From: Pseudomonas sp. B21-023
Lineage (GTDB): Bacteria; Pseudomonadota; Gammaproteobacteria; Pseudomonadales; Pseudomonadaceae
Direction of reading: 5' to 3'
NCBI RefSeq assembly: GCF_024749165.1
Contig: NZ_CP087190.1
Coordinates: 186,001 to 250,000 of the forward strand
DNA: 64,000 nt
Below the pieces are notes generated by a model, which saw only the letters and a program-made list of their open reading frames with translations, was not told where the DNA came from and made no database searches. A program made the translations under genes and the position numbers. Shown one piece after another: positions 42,773 through 51,034 of the stretch; position 1 is the stretch's first letter; each line of letters starts with the position of its first letter.

Positions 42773-45646
42773 ATGTCCCAGTCACCATCGCTGAGCCAAC
42801 TGCAAGAGCCAAACCCTTTCCTGCGTCGCCACCTGGGGCCCGATGCCCAGGAGCAGCAGGCCATGCTCGACGCCCTCGGCGTCGCCAGCCGCAGTGAACT
42901 GATCGAGCAGACGGTGCCGCCGGGCATCCGCTTCAATCGCCCACTCGACCTGCCGCCGGCCCTCGATGAGCAGGCCGCACTGGCCAAACTCGCAGGCTAC
43001 GCTGCGCAGAACCAGCTATGGACCAGCCTGATCGGCATGGGCTACCACGCCACCATCACGCCCACCGTCATCCTGCGCAACGTGCTGGAGAACCCTGGCT
43101 GGTACACCGCCTACACACCCTACCAACCAGAGATCGCCCAAGGCCGGCTGGAGGCGCTGCTGAATTTCCAGCAAATGGTCATCGACCTTGCCGGCCTGCC
43201 CCTGGCCAATGCCTCGCTGCTTGACGAGGCCACCGCCGCCGCCGAAGCCATGGCCCTGGCCAAGCGCGTGGCGCGCAGCAAGAGCAACGCCTTCTTCGCC
43301 GACGAACACTGCCATCCGCAGACCCTGTCGGTGCTCAAGACCCGTGCCGAAGGCTTTGGCTTCGAGCTGATCGTCGACACCGTGGACAACCTGGGCAAGC
43401 ACAAGGTGTTCGGGGCGTTGCTGCAGTATCCGGACACCCACGGCGAGGTCCGCGACCTGCGCCCGCTGATCGACCAGTTGCACGGTCAGCAGGCCCTGGC
43501 CTGCGTCGCCGCCGACATCCTCAGCCTGGTGGTGCTGACACCGCCCGGCGAACTGGGGGCCGACGTGGTGCTCGGCTCGACCCAGCGCTTTGGCGTGCCC
43601 ATGGGGTATGGCGGGCCGCACGCGGCCTATTTCGCCTGCCGCGACGACTACAAGCGGGCGATGCCCGGGCGCATCATCGGCGTATCACGTGATGCCCGTG
43701 GCAACACTGCGCTGCGCATGGCCCTGCAGACACGCGAGCAACATATACGTCGCGAGAAAGCCAACTCCAACATCTGCACGGCCCAGGTGCTACTGGCCAA
43801 CATCGCCGGCTTCTATGCTGTCTATCACGGGCCTGAGGGCTTGCAGCGCATCGCCCAGCGCGTGCACCGGCTGACCTTCGTCCTGGCCGCCGGGCTCGAG
43901 GCCAAGGGCATCAAGCGCCTCAACCAGCATTTCTTCGACACCCTGACGCTGGACGTCGGCGGCACCCAGGCGGCGATTATCGAAAGCGCCGAGGACGCCC
44001 GCATCAACCTGCGCATCCTTGGCCGTGGCCATCTGGGGGTGAGCCTGGACGAAACCTGCGACGAGGCCACGGTGCTCAAGCTGTTCGACATTTTCCTCGG
44101 CGTCGACCACGGCCTGGACATTGCCGCCCTCGACCAGCAGGCCCTGCCCGAAGGTATCCCTGGCGCGCTGGTGAGGCGCACGCCGATCCTGCAGCACCCG
44201 GTGTTCAACCTGCACCACAGCGAGACCGAGATGCTGCGCTACCTCAAGCAACTGGAGAACAAGGACCTGGCACTCAACCAGTCGATGATCCCGCTGGGCT
44301 CGTGCACCATGAAGCTCAACGCCACCAGCGAGATGATCCCCATCACCTGGCCTGAGTTCGCCCAACCGCATCCGTTCGCCCCGGCAGCGCAGGTGCAAGG
44401 CTACAAGGCGATGATCGACGAGCTCGAAGCCTGGCTGTGCGCCATCACCGGCTTCGATGCCATCTGCATGCAGCCCAACTCGGGCGCCCAGGGCGAGTAC
44501 GCCGGGCTGATGGCGATCACTCGTTACCACCGCAGCCGCCACCAAGCCGGGCGCACGATCTGCCTGATCCCGTCCTCGGCCCATGGCACCAACCCGGCGT
44601 CGGCGCAGATGGCCGGCATGGAGGTGGTGATCGTCGAGTGCGACGGGGATGGCAACGTCGACCTCGACGACCTCAAGGCCAAGGCGCGCCAGGCCGGCGA
44701 GCGGCTGTCGTGCCTGATGGTGACCTACCCGTCCACCCATGGGGTGTATGAAGAGGGCATCCGCGAGATCTGCGAGGTGGTGCACCAGCTTGGCGGGCAG
44801 GTTTACATGGACGGCGCCAATCTCAATGCCCAGGTAGGGCTGACGCGGCCGGCGGACATCGGTGCCGATGTCTCGCACATGAACCTGCACAAGACCTTCT
44901 GCATCCCCCATGGCGGCGGTGGCCCGGGCATGGGGCCCATTGGCATCCGTGCACATCTCAAGCCGTTCGTGGCCAGCCACCCGGTGGTGCCGGTGCCGGG
45001 GCTGGACCCGAACAACAGCGCGGTGAGCGCGGCGCCTTGGGGCAGCGCCAGCATCCTGCCGATCAGCTGGATGTACATCGCCATGATGGGTCCGCAGCTG
45101 GCCGATGCCAGCGAGGTGGCGATCCTGTCCGCCAATTACCTGGCCAGCCAGCTGCGCGATGCCTTCCCGGTGCTGTACCGAGGGCGCAACCAGCGCGTGG
45201 CCCATGAATGCATCTTCGACCTGCGCCCGCTCAAGGCGCTGACCGGCATTACCGAGGAGGACGTGGCCAAGCGCCTGATGGACTATGGCTTCCATGCCCC
45301 GACCATGTCGTTCCCGGTACCGGGCACGTTGATGGTCGAGCCCACCGAGAGTGAGTCGAAGGCCGAGCTGGACCGTTTCGTCGAAGCGATGCTGGCGATC
45401 CGCGCCGAGATCGCGCAGGTGCAGGACGGCAACTGGCCTGCGGAGGACAACCCGCTCAAGCATGCCCCGCATACCCTGGCCGATGTACTGGCGCCGTGGA
45501 GCCGGCCCTACAGCATCGAGCAGGGCATCGCCCCCAGCGCTCACGCCCGCCAGCACAAGTACTGGCCGGCGGTGAACCGGGTCGACAACGTGTATGGGGA
45601 CAGGAATCTGTTCTGCGCGTGCGTGCCGGTGGAGGCGTATCGCTAG
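42773..45646 (+). CDS. gcvP: Glycine dehydrogenase (decarboxylating), P protein
   Basis: 957 aa PLP enzyme that decarboxylates glycine and loads the aminomethyl group onto GcvH. Two homologous halves as usual for the single-chain form. The PLP lysine is K707 in '[20 protein letters not shown]'. The N-terminal '[17 protein letters not shown]' and C-terminal '[13 protein letters not shown]' are standard. The last 57 bp have a decayed copy 2.1 kb downstream at 47716-47772, beyond the effector island. Confidence 0.96.
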   Translation: MSQSPSLSQLQEPNPFLRRHLGPDAQEQQAMLDALGVASRSELIEQTVPPGIRFNRPLDLPPALDEQAALAKLAGYAAQNQLWTSLIGMGYHATITPTVILRNVLENPGWYTAYTPYQPEIAQGRLEALLNFQQMVIDLAGLPLANASLLDEATAAAEAMALAKRVARSKSNAFFADEHCHPQTLSVLKTRAEGFGFELIVDTVDNLGKHKVFGALLQYPDTHGEVRDLRPLIDQLHGQQALACVAADILSLVVLTPPGELGADVVLGSTQRFGVPMGYGGPHAAYFACRDDYKRAMPGRIIGVSRDARGNTALRMALQTREQHIRREKANSNICTAQVLLANIAGFYAVYHGPEGLQRIAQRVHRLTFVLAAGLEAKGIKRLNQHFFDTLTLDVGGTQAAIIESAEDARINLRILGRGHLGVSLDETCDEATVLKLFDIFLGVDHGLDIAALDQQALPEGIPGALVRRTPILQHPVFNLHHSETEMLRYLKQLENKDLALNQSMIPLGSCTMKLNATSEMIPITWPEFAQPHPFAPAAQVQGYKAMIDELEAWLCAITGFDAICMQPNSGAQGEYAGLMAITRYHRSRHQAGRTICLIPSSAHGTNPASAQMAGMEVVIVECDGDGNVDLDDLKAKARQAGERLSCLMVTYPSTHGVYEEGIREICEVVHQLGGQVYMDGANLNAQVGLTRPADIGADVSHMNLHKTFCIPHGGGGPGMGPIGIRAHLKPFVASHPVVPVPGLDPNNSAVSAAPWGSASILPISWMYIAMMGPQLADASEVAILSANYLASQLRDAFPVLYRGRNQRVAHECIFDLRPLKALTGITEEDVAKRLMDYGFHAPTMSFPVPGTLMVEPTESESKAELDRFVEAMLAIRAEIAQVQDGNWPAEDNPLKHAPHTLADVLAPWSRPYSIEQGIAPSAHARQHKYWPAVNRVDNVYGDRNLFCACVPVEAYR

Positions 45647-45745
45647 AAGGAACTGTGCCTTTCAAATCGGCAGCGAGCCCCCCGGGAGGGCGATCTGCTC
45701 ACCTGGGCAGCTTGCTGATGGCCGTCGCTAGGTGATTTGTCGTAT

Positions 45746-46147
45746 TTATGAATAGGCATGATAAGTTATGGCGCATAGCAGTGCGCCGATATCCACAAGG
45801 AATGCGCCGATGATAAGCTGATATTTCAGGAGTTTTGGGAAGTTTTCTATTTCTTCTTCTTTTATTTTCCCGCGGCGGATATGCAGTTGTTTTATCGGCC
45901 AATGCATTAAGGTTGCGATCTGGCCTGTTATCATTAATTTCCCCCAAAGTCCAAACGCACACCATATAACGCTTTGAAGTCTTAGCCAATCACTGCTTTT
46001 CAAGGCTGAGAGCATGATGTTCAGATTTTTGGTCCATGCCAGGCGAGCAATGATGAAAAGCCCCGTTAGCATGATCACCCACGGGGTAAGGGCAATGAAA
46101 AGTTTCCAGGATTTCGAGGATGACGCCAATTCAACAAGTAGGCTCAT
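45746..46147 (-). CDS. Three-TM membrane protein, candidate immunity protein for the PAAR effector
   Basis: 133 aa, start ATG 46147 just 7 bp after the effector stop on the same strand. Three hydrophobic segments at about 16-38, 56-79 and 108-128 indicate an inner-membrane protein; a positively charged loop 'HIRRGKIKEEEIENFPK' lies between the last two. I recognise no family. Base composition is clearly AT-richer than neighbouring core genes, indicating recent acquisition. Position directly after a PAAR protein with a hydrophobic C-terminus suggests an immunity protein protecting the membrane. This is inference from layout only. Confidence 0.7.
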   Translation of the reverse strand: MSLLVELASSSKSWKLFIALTPWVIMLTGLFIIARLAWTKNLNIMLSALKSSDWLRLQSVIWCAFGLWGKLMITGQIATLMHWPIKQLHIRRGKIKEEEIENFPKLLKYQLIIGAFLVDIGALLCAITYHAYS

Positions 46148-46154
46148 GTTGTAG

Positions 46155-47561
46155 TCACTCCGAGTACAGGGATTCAAAAAGGACCTCGCCGGAGCGTTCT
46201 CCCGCCGCCATTCCGGCCATACTCCCTGCTAAAGTTGTTGCGCCAGTTACGGCTATGACGCAAACGGTCGCACTGACCGGGCCAAGGCTAAGGCACGCAG
46301 CCCCTAGCACATGTCTTGCGAAAAGACCGCTAGCCGTACCGCCGGCAAGGCCCCCTGCAAAATTACCAGACTCAGCGAAACGAATTTTTTTACAGGCTGC
46401 CGTTTCGCCGGCTCGGCATGCCTCTTGAATTTTCAAAAGCGATGAAGAGCCACCAAGGATAATCCCTACGCTCCCTCCATACTTCAGGTAGTTGGACATT
46501 TTTGCCAATTTGTCCAGATGGGTCGAGTAACCCGGAATTTGTCCCGGTCCGCCGGCCTTGCTCCAATGATGGACCAGGCTTCTGCTTGATATGCCAAGGT
46601 CTCTGCGCAAGGAGTCATGACTGCCAAGGTCCATGTGCTTGTTGAGAAAGGTGATTTTCAACTGTACATCCAGTTTCTGGAAGAGCTCCTTGCGCGCACT
46701 GAAGAACTCTGGGCTTTTCAGGTGGCCGTGCTTCGTGAATTGTTGCTGATGCAAGTGCTCTATGCCGCGCAGTGTGCCCTGCAATTCCTCAAGTGATCTG
46801 GCCATCATCGTCTGGACAACGCCCATCGATAAGCTCGCATCTGCGAGCAGGCCTGCAATTTCGCTCTGGTGACGCATCATGAAATCCGCCTCCTGGGCGT
46901 TCATTTCCGTCAGTGCCTCCCGTGCCCTCTGCGCTGCGGCCATCAACTCAGCCTCTTCGCGCGTACAGGCATGTGTAATGTCCGGGGCGCCGATGACGAA
47001 AATCTCACCGGCCTTGAAGCCATGAGCGAAGGTGGGATTCAGCCGTTGCAAGCGGGCGACTGGCAGCGAGCCGCGCACCTCGAACAGTTGCATGAGTAAC
47101 TGAGGGAATGAGGTGCTGCGTTGCACTATGTGAAACCCAGGTTCAAGTCCACCGGGGGCGGCCGAAGCCATGGACGATGTGGCGCGAGCCAAGGCCTGGC
47201 GCTGGAGTGGAGCGTTGCTTCGCAAGCTATCGGCGGTGGGCAGGTGTGCCGGACTCGCCAGTGCCGCGACTTGCTGGCTCATCGGAGCCATGACGTAATT
47301 GCTACCGGCTGGGCACCCGCATTGCACGGGTGTGCCATCTACAGCGGTAGGGATACCGTCCTGACGCCAGCGTGACTCGCCAGCGATGATCGTGCCTTCC
47401 TTGCCGCACTGCGGACATGGCGTGGTACGGTCGCCTTCGAGCAGCCAGCGGCGGCCATGGGTAGCACCGCGTGCCTGGGCAGCGATACAGGTGGCACCCG
47501 TACTGGTGAGATCGCCGTCCAGGCCTTGGCCTTTTCCGAGGATGTTCATGCGCTGGCTCAT
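46155..47561 (-). CDS. PAAR-domain type VI secretion effector with LysM-like module and hydrophobic C-terminal toxin region
   Basis: 468 aa. Residues 1-93 form a PAAR spike-tip domain, with 'ILGKGQGLDGDLTSTGATCI' and a CPQCGKEG / QCGCPAGSN cysteine set. A linker (94-140) is followed by a LysM-like stretch at 141-193 ('HIVQRSTSFPQLL' ... 'LQRLNPTF' ... 'FKAGEIFVIGAP'). Residues about 195-350 are helical and charged. The C-terminal 110 residues are glycine/alanine-rich and hydrophobic (361-378 and 398-455), resembling helical hairpins of pore-forming toxins. No enzymatic motif is seen. No VgrG, Hcp or other type VI gene is nearby, so it is an orphan cargo gene using an apparatus encoded elsewhere. 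Confidence 0.82.
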   Translation of the reverse strand: MSQRMNILGKGQGLDGDLTSTGATCIAAQARGATHGRRWLLEGDRTTPCPQCGKEGTIIAGESRWRQDGIPTAVDGTPVQCGCPAGSNYVMAPMSQQVAALASPAHLPTADSLRSNAPLQRQALARATSSMASAAPGGLEPGFHIVQRSTSFPQLLMQLFEVRGSLPVARLQRLNPTFAHGFKAGEIFVIGAPDITHACTREEAELMAAAQRAREALTEMNAQEADFMMRHQSEIAGLLADASLSMGVVQTMMARSLEELQGTLRGIEHLHQQQFTKHGHLKSPEFFSARKELFQKLDVQLKITFLNKHMDLGSHDSLRRDLGISSRSLVHHWSKAGGPGQIPGYSTHLDKLAKMSNYLKYGGSVGIILGGSSSLLKIQEACRAGETAACKKIRFAESGNFAGGLAGGTASGLFARHVLGAACLSLGPVSATVCVIAVTGATTLAGSMAGMAAGERSGEVLFESLYSE

Positions 47562-47715
47562 GCTGCTGCTTCCTTGTGAGTGGAAGCCCGGACGCTAGCA
47601 GCCTGGAAACTGTCTTTTTGTTGCTCAGGAGAGTTAGAGAAAGGTCCTACGGCATTTGACGATTTGTATGGCGCTACCGTTTGGAAATGGGGCGGCTGGA
47701 AGAGGCATTGGGGTT
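47562..47715. promoter_or_regulatory. Upstream region of the effector gene
   Basis: 154 bp between the effector start (ribosome site AAGGAAG on the minus strand) and the gcvP remnant. It probably holds the effector promoter; I identify no motif. Confidence 0.3.
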
Positions 47716-47772
47716 GTGTATGGGGACCTGAACCTGTTCTGTTCGGGTGTGCCCGCAGATGCGTATAGCTGA
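47716..47772 (+). pseudogene. Decayed duplicate of the 3' end of gcvP
   Basis: Aligns without gaps to the last 57 bp of gcvP (45590-45646), with 43 of 57 bases identical by my count. The reading frame and stop codon survive: it reads VYGDLNLFCSGVPADAYS and stop, against [18 protein letters not shown] and stop in gcvP. Similarity fades upstream of 47716. With the true gcvP end it brackets the 2.07-kb effector/immunity island, so it marks an old insertion, duplication or homologous replacement event. Confidence 0.8.
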
Positions 47773-47787
47773 GCTGCTGATCTTTGT

Positions 47788-47883
47788 GGGAGCGGGCTTA
47801 TCGGGGCGCCGAACCGCCGCGAAGGCGTCGGTGAATTAACCACCGCATTCGCAGCGGTTCGGCGCCTCGATAAATCCGCTCCC
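47788..47883. repeat. Large imperfect inverted repeat (divergent REP doublet)
   Basis: Arms at 47788-47817 (GGGAGCGGGCTTATCGGGGC...) and 47854-47883 (...GATAAATCCGCTCCC), sharing the extra GGCGCCGAACCGC / GCGGTTCGGCGCC block. Spacer of 36 bp. It is a variant of the REP theme and lies 9 bp before the stop of the DUF2388 gene, possibly acting as its terminator. Confidence 0.8.
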
Positions 47884-47892
47884 AGGCCTCGA

Positions 47893-48207
47893 TTATTCGG
47901 CCACGGCGTTCTTGGCCAGGATCGCGTTGGCCAGCTCCATGTCACTGGCCTGCACGCCCGGGTTGTCCGCACGCACCTGGCGGATTGCGGCTTCCAGGAA
48001 CGGCCCGCGAATGGCGCCATCACTGGCAACGAAGCTGCCGGCGTCGTCCTGGGCGGCGACGATCAGCTTGTGGTCCTTGAAGGTCAGGTAGGTCGAGGCG
48101 GTAGTCGCGCCGGAGGAGATGATATTGCGCCAGAACGTGTCGGCCATGGCGGAGCCAAGGGGCAGCGAGAACAGGACGGTGGCTGCGATGGCTGTTTTGA
48201 AACGCAT
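47893..48207 (-). CDS. DUF2388 periplasmic protein
   Basis: 104 aa. A Sec signal peptide of 22 residues ends GSAMA. The mature part 'DTFWRNIISSGATTASTYLT' and 'FVASDGAIRGPFLEAAIRQV' fits the DUF2388 family, small secreted proteins frequent in Pseudomonas and sometimes mislabelled as helicase subunits. Function unknown. It is a single gene with its promoter in the 92-bp gap before the GspE gene. Confidence 0.85.
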   Translation of the reverse strand: MRFKTAIAATVLFSLPLGSAMADTFWRNIISSGATTASTYLTFKDHKLIVAAQDDAGSFVASDGAIRGPFLEAAIRQVRADNPGVQASDMELANAILAKNAVAE

Positions 48208-48299
48208 GATGAATCACCTCGGTGTATGAGGGCGGTTGAGATGCCGATTTGAGCGTTTCTCACTGCCCCAAGTTCCCGGCCACAAAGGGGATTTCTTGG

Positions 48300-49958
48300 T
48301 TATCCACAGACCCGCAGGACCTCTTCGGTACAGGTCCTGCCCTGGGCGACCCGGTCGCCACCGTGCCGTCTAAGGTCACGCAGCCCGTCTATCTCGGCCT
48401 GTTGCCGCAGGGCGGCGAGGTCGCTGGTGGGGGTGATCCGTTCGCGCAATGCGGTGCTGACCTGGAGCAGTTCGAACAGCCCGGTACGCCCATGGAAACC
48501 CGTACCCCTGCATTGCGGGCAGGCCTGGCGATCCTGCGGGCGCAGGTCCACACAAGCGCGACATAGCGTGCGCACCAGGCGCTGGGCCATGACCCCGATC
48601 AGAGTCGCCCGGATCAGGTAGTCGGCGACGCCAAGCTCCAACAAGCGGGTGATCGCGCCGCAGGCGTCCTGGGTATGCAGGGTCGACAACACCAGATGCC
48701 CGGTGAGGGCCGCCTGCACGGCCACCTGAGCGGTTTCTCGGTCGCGGATTTCGCCGATCATGATGATGTCCGGGTCCTGGCGCAGCAGGGCACGGACACC
48801 GCTGGCGAAGTCCAGCTCCAGGCTGGGCTGGACCTGTAACTGGTTGATCATCGGTTCAAGACGCTCGATTGGGTCTTCGATGCTGCACAGGTTGACCTGG
48901 GGGGTAGCCAGGTGCCGGAGGCTGGCATAGAGGGTGCTGGTCTTGCCCGAGCCGGTCGGCCCCGTCACCAGCAGGATGCCCTGGCGCTGTTGCAGCAGGG
49001 CCAGCCACTGCTCCAGCAACACGCCCTCCAGGCCCAGGGTTTCTAGGCTGTCGTGCAGTTGCTGAGGGTCGGACAGGCGCAGTACCAGCTTCTCGCCGAA
49101 CGGGGTGGGCAGGGTGGACAGGCGCAGTTCCACCTCGGCGCCGCTGGGCAGGCGGGTTTTCAGGCGGCCGTCCTGTGGCCGGCGTTTTTCGGCGACGTTC
49201 ATGCGGCCCAGGTGCTTCAGCCGGCTGACCATGGCCAGTGTGACGCTGGCCGGGAAGGCATACACCGCGTGCAGCAGGCCATCGATGCGCAGGCGCAGAT
49301 GGCCTTGTTCACGGCGGGGCTCCAGGTGGATATCGCTGGCGCGCTGCTCGATGGCGTACTGCAGCATCCAGTCGACGATGTGCACGATATGGGCATCGTC
49401 CGCGCTGGCCTGGGCTTGCCTGGCACCCAGTTCGAGCAGTTGCTCCAGCTCGCCGAGACGGGGCAACTGGCCAAGGCCCGCGCCGCGCACGGAGTGGGCC
49501 AGGCCCAGGAAGGTCGGGCGCAGCTGGCGGAGCTGTCGCGGACTGGCCAGCACCCGACGCACTGCCTTGCCCAGGCTACGGCTCAGGTCTGCCTCCCATT
49601 CGTGTTGATAAGGCTGCGCGCTGGCCACCGTGACACTGTATTCATCCACGGCCACGGCGAGGATGCCATGGCGCTGGGCGAAGGCTGCGGACATCAGCCC
49701 GGCCACGCGCACCAGGTCGACCTGCAAGGGGTCGATTACCAGAAAAGGCTGGCCTACCCGGTCTGCCAGCCAGCGGCACAGGGCGTCCAGCCCCAGCGGG
49801 TGGCCGATGGCGGCGATCAGTTCCAAGGGATGTTCAGCAGGGTGGGTCTTGCCGCGCTCGAGTGCCGCGAGAGCGGCTTCGGGGGCGATCCGCTGCTCAG
49901 CCAGCAAGGCATCCAGCAGGCGATTGAGGTCAAGATCATGGTGGTCGTTGGCGAGCAT
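48300..49958 (-). CDS. GspE/PilB-family secretion ATPase, orphan
   Basis: 552 aa from ATG 49958. An N-terminal MshEN/GspE-N domain (about 1-140) is followed by the hexameric ATPase core. Walker A is GPTGSGKTST, the Asp box is 'DIHLEPRREQG', Walker B is 'QDPDIIMIGEIRD', and the His box is 'TGHLVLSTLHTQDA'. A zinc-type cysteine pair set 'CRAC' and 'CPQC' is present near the C-terminus. The family drives type II secretion or type IV pilus assembly. No other secretion gene is adjacent, so its partner machinery is unknown. Confidence 0.88.
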   Translation of the reverse strand: MLANDHHDLDLNRLLDALLAEQRIAPEAALAALERGKTHPAEHPLELIAAIGHPLGLDALCRWLADRVGQPFLVIDPLQVDLVRVAGLMSAAFAQRHGILAVAVDEYSVTVASAQPYQHEWEADLSRSLGKAVRRVLASPRQLRQLRPTFLGLAHSVRGAGLGQLPRLGELEQLLELGARQAQASADDAHIVHIVDWMLQYAIEQRASDIHLEPRREQGHLRLRIDGLLHAVYAFPASVTLAMVSRLKHLGRMNVAEKRRPQDGRLKTRLPSGAEVELRLSTLPTPFGEKLVLRLSDPQQLHDSLETLGLEGVLLEQWLALLQQRQGILLVTGPTGSGKTSTLYASLRHLATPQVNLCSIEDPIERLEPMINQLQVQPSLELDFASGVRALLRQDPDIIMIGEIRDRETAQVAVQAALTGHLVLSTLHTQDACGAITRLLELGVADYLIRATLIGVMAQRLVRTLCRACVDLRPQDRQACPQCRGTGFHGRTGLFELLQVSTALRERITPTSDLAALRQQAEIDGLRDLRRHGGDRVAQGRTCTEEVLRVCG

Positions 49959-50055
49959 GGAAGCGTCCTTGCCGAGCTTCAGAGGCCTGGGCAAGGCTAG
50001 CCTTGCGGGACGCAAGGCGTCGGTGCAAAGGGTTTCCGGACATTGCCTGGCGGTT

Positions 50056-50382
50056 TCAACGGCGGGCTACCTCCGCAAGCTGTGGCAGGTTCGCCAGGCA
50101 CACTTCGCTGACGCAGACCAGGTTGCGCAGTTTCTGCGCGATCACTTCGGCCCGGTGCCAGCTCAGGCCGCCGACGCCGATCGCCACGTCCAGCAGATCG
50201 TCGCACTGGCTCACGTTGACGCTGTGCGGGGTGAGGAATTGCAAGGCGAACAGGTTGAGCACGCGGCACAGGCTGTCCGGTTCGGCGTCGGCCTGCAGGC
50301 GGTAGTGCACCGTGCAGTGGACAGTGTTGGCGGCCCAGGCGTCGAGGCGGGGCAAGTTGAGGGGCCGTTCGAGTGCGTTCAT
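50056..50382 (-). CDS. Small protein with probable ACT-like fold
   Basis: 108 aa hypothetical. Central stretch 'HYRLQADAEPDSLCRVLNLF' followed by 'DDLLDVAIGVGGLSWHRAEV' and 'AQKLRNLVCVSEVCL' has the beta-alpha-beta rhythm of ACT domains, as in small regulatory subunits of acetolactate synthase. No catalytic residue is seen. It is divergent from an Lrp-family regulator gene, which suggests a link to amino-acid sensing. Moderate certainty that it is a real gene; the fold is inferred. Confidence 0.65.
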   Translation of the reverse strand: MNALERPLNLPRLDAWAANTVHCTVHYRLQADAEPDSLCRVLNLFALQFLTPHSVNVSQCDDLLDVAIGVGGLSWHRAEVIAQKLRNLVCVSEVCLANLPQLAEVARR

Positions 50383-50443
50383 GCTGGGTCTCCGCGAAAG
50401 TGGAGAAATTCTTGCACGTCACACGGGGCATTTTTTCGCTATG

Positions 50444-50482
50444 ATTCGCCAATATCGCGCTAACGCGAATTTTTTAATTCGC
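50444..50482. promoter_or_regulatory. Putative Lrp-type operator, three half-sites
   Basis: The hexamer ATTCGC/GCGAAT occurs three times: 50444-50449, 50465-50470 and 50477-50482. The last two form a perfect inverted repeat with a 6-bp T-rich spacer. They lie about one or two helical turns apart in the divergent promoter region, just upstream of the Lrp gene's ribosome site. Autoregulation by the Lrp-like protein is the natural inference. Confidence 0.55.
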
Positions 50483-50507
50483 AAAAATGCAAATTGGAGA
50501 ATTAATA

Positions 50508-50978
50508 ATGCTTGGCGAATTGGACGCTTATGACCGGCGCATCCTTGAACTGCTGCAAGACGACGCCTCGCTGTCCAGCGCGCAGATCGCCGAGCGTGTG
50601 GGCCTGTCGCAGTCACCTTGCTGGCGGCGCATTCAGCGCCTGAGAGAGGAGGGCGTGATTCGCGGCCAGGTGACGCTGCTGGACCGCAAGAAGGTAGGGC
50701 TGAACACGCAGATCTTCGCCGAAGTGAAGCTCAACGCCCATGGCCGTTCTAACTTCGCCGAGTTCACCGAGGCGATCCGCGGTTTTCCCGAAGTGCTGGA
50801 ATGTTATGTGCTGATGGGGGCGGTGGACTTCCTGCTGCGTATCGTCACCTCGGATATCGAGGCTTACGAGCGGTTCTTCTTCGAAAAGCTGTCGAACGTG
50901 CCGGGTATTCAGGAAGTTAACTCGATCGTGGCGTTGTCGGAGATCAAGTCGACCACGAGCCTGCCGCTGAGGCCCTGA
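50508..50978 (+). CDS. Lrp/AsnC-family transcriptional regulator
   Basis: 156 aa. N-terminal helix-turn-helix 'DRRILELLQDDASLSSAQIA' plus 'VGLSQSPCWRRIQRLREEGVI', then a RAM (ACT-like) effector domain with 'VLECYVLMGAVDFLLRIVTSD' and a C-terminal 'GIQEVNSIVALSEIKST'. The ATG at 50508 has GGAGA upstream. It is divergent from the ACT-like gene and probably regulates it and itself. The effector amino acid cannot be told. Confidence 0.92.
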   Translation: MLGELDAYDRRILELLQDDASLSSAQIAERVGLSQSPCWRRIQRLREEGVIRGQVTLLDRKKVGLNTQIFAEVKLNAHGRSNFAEFTEAIRGFPEVLECYVLMGAVDFLLRIVTSDIEAYERFFFEKLSNVPGIQEVNSIVALSEIKSTTSLPLRP

Positions 50979-50985
50979 AGCGCCA

Positions 50986-51026
50986 ATCGCGGGGCAAGCC
51001 CGCTCCCACGAGTGCAGGAGCGGGCG
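50986..51026. repeat. REP doublet after the Lrp gene
   Basis: Left arm AATCGCGGGGCAAGCCCGCT (50985 onward) ends CCCAC at 51009; the right arm GGAGCGGGC is truncated. It lies between the convergent stops of the Lrp gene and the CYTH-CHAD gene. Confidence 0.75.
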
Positions 51027-51034
51027 GTGCGGAC

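Noticed and set aside
43790..45556. 588-codon antisense frame over gcvP
   Set aside because: Shadow of gcvP; no ribosome site or recognisable domain.
45647..47715. Insertion sequence or integrase as the carrier of the effector cassette
   Set aside because: No transposase, integrase, tRNA or terminal inverted repeats were found; only the partial gcvP duplication marks the edge.
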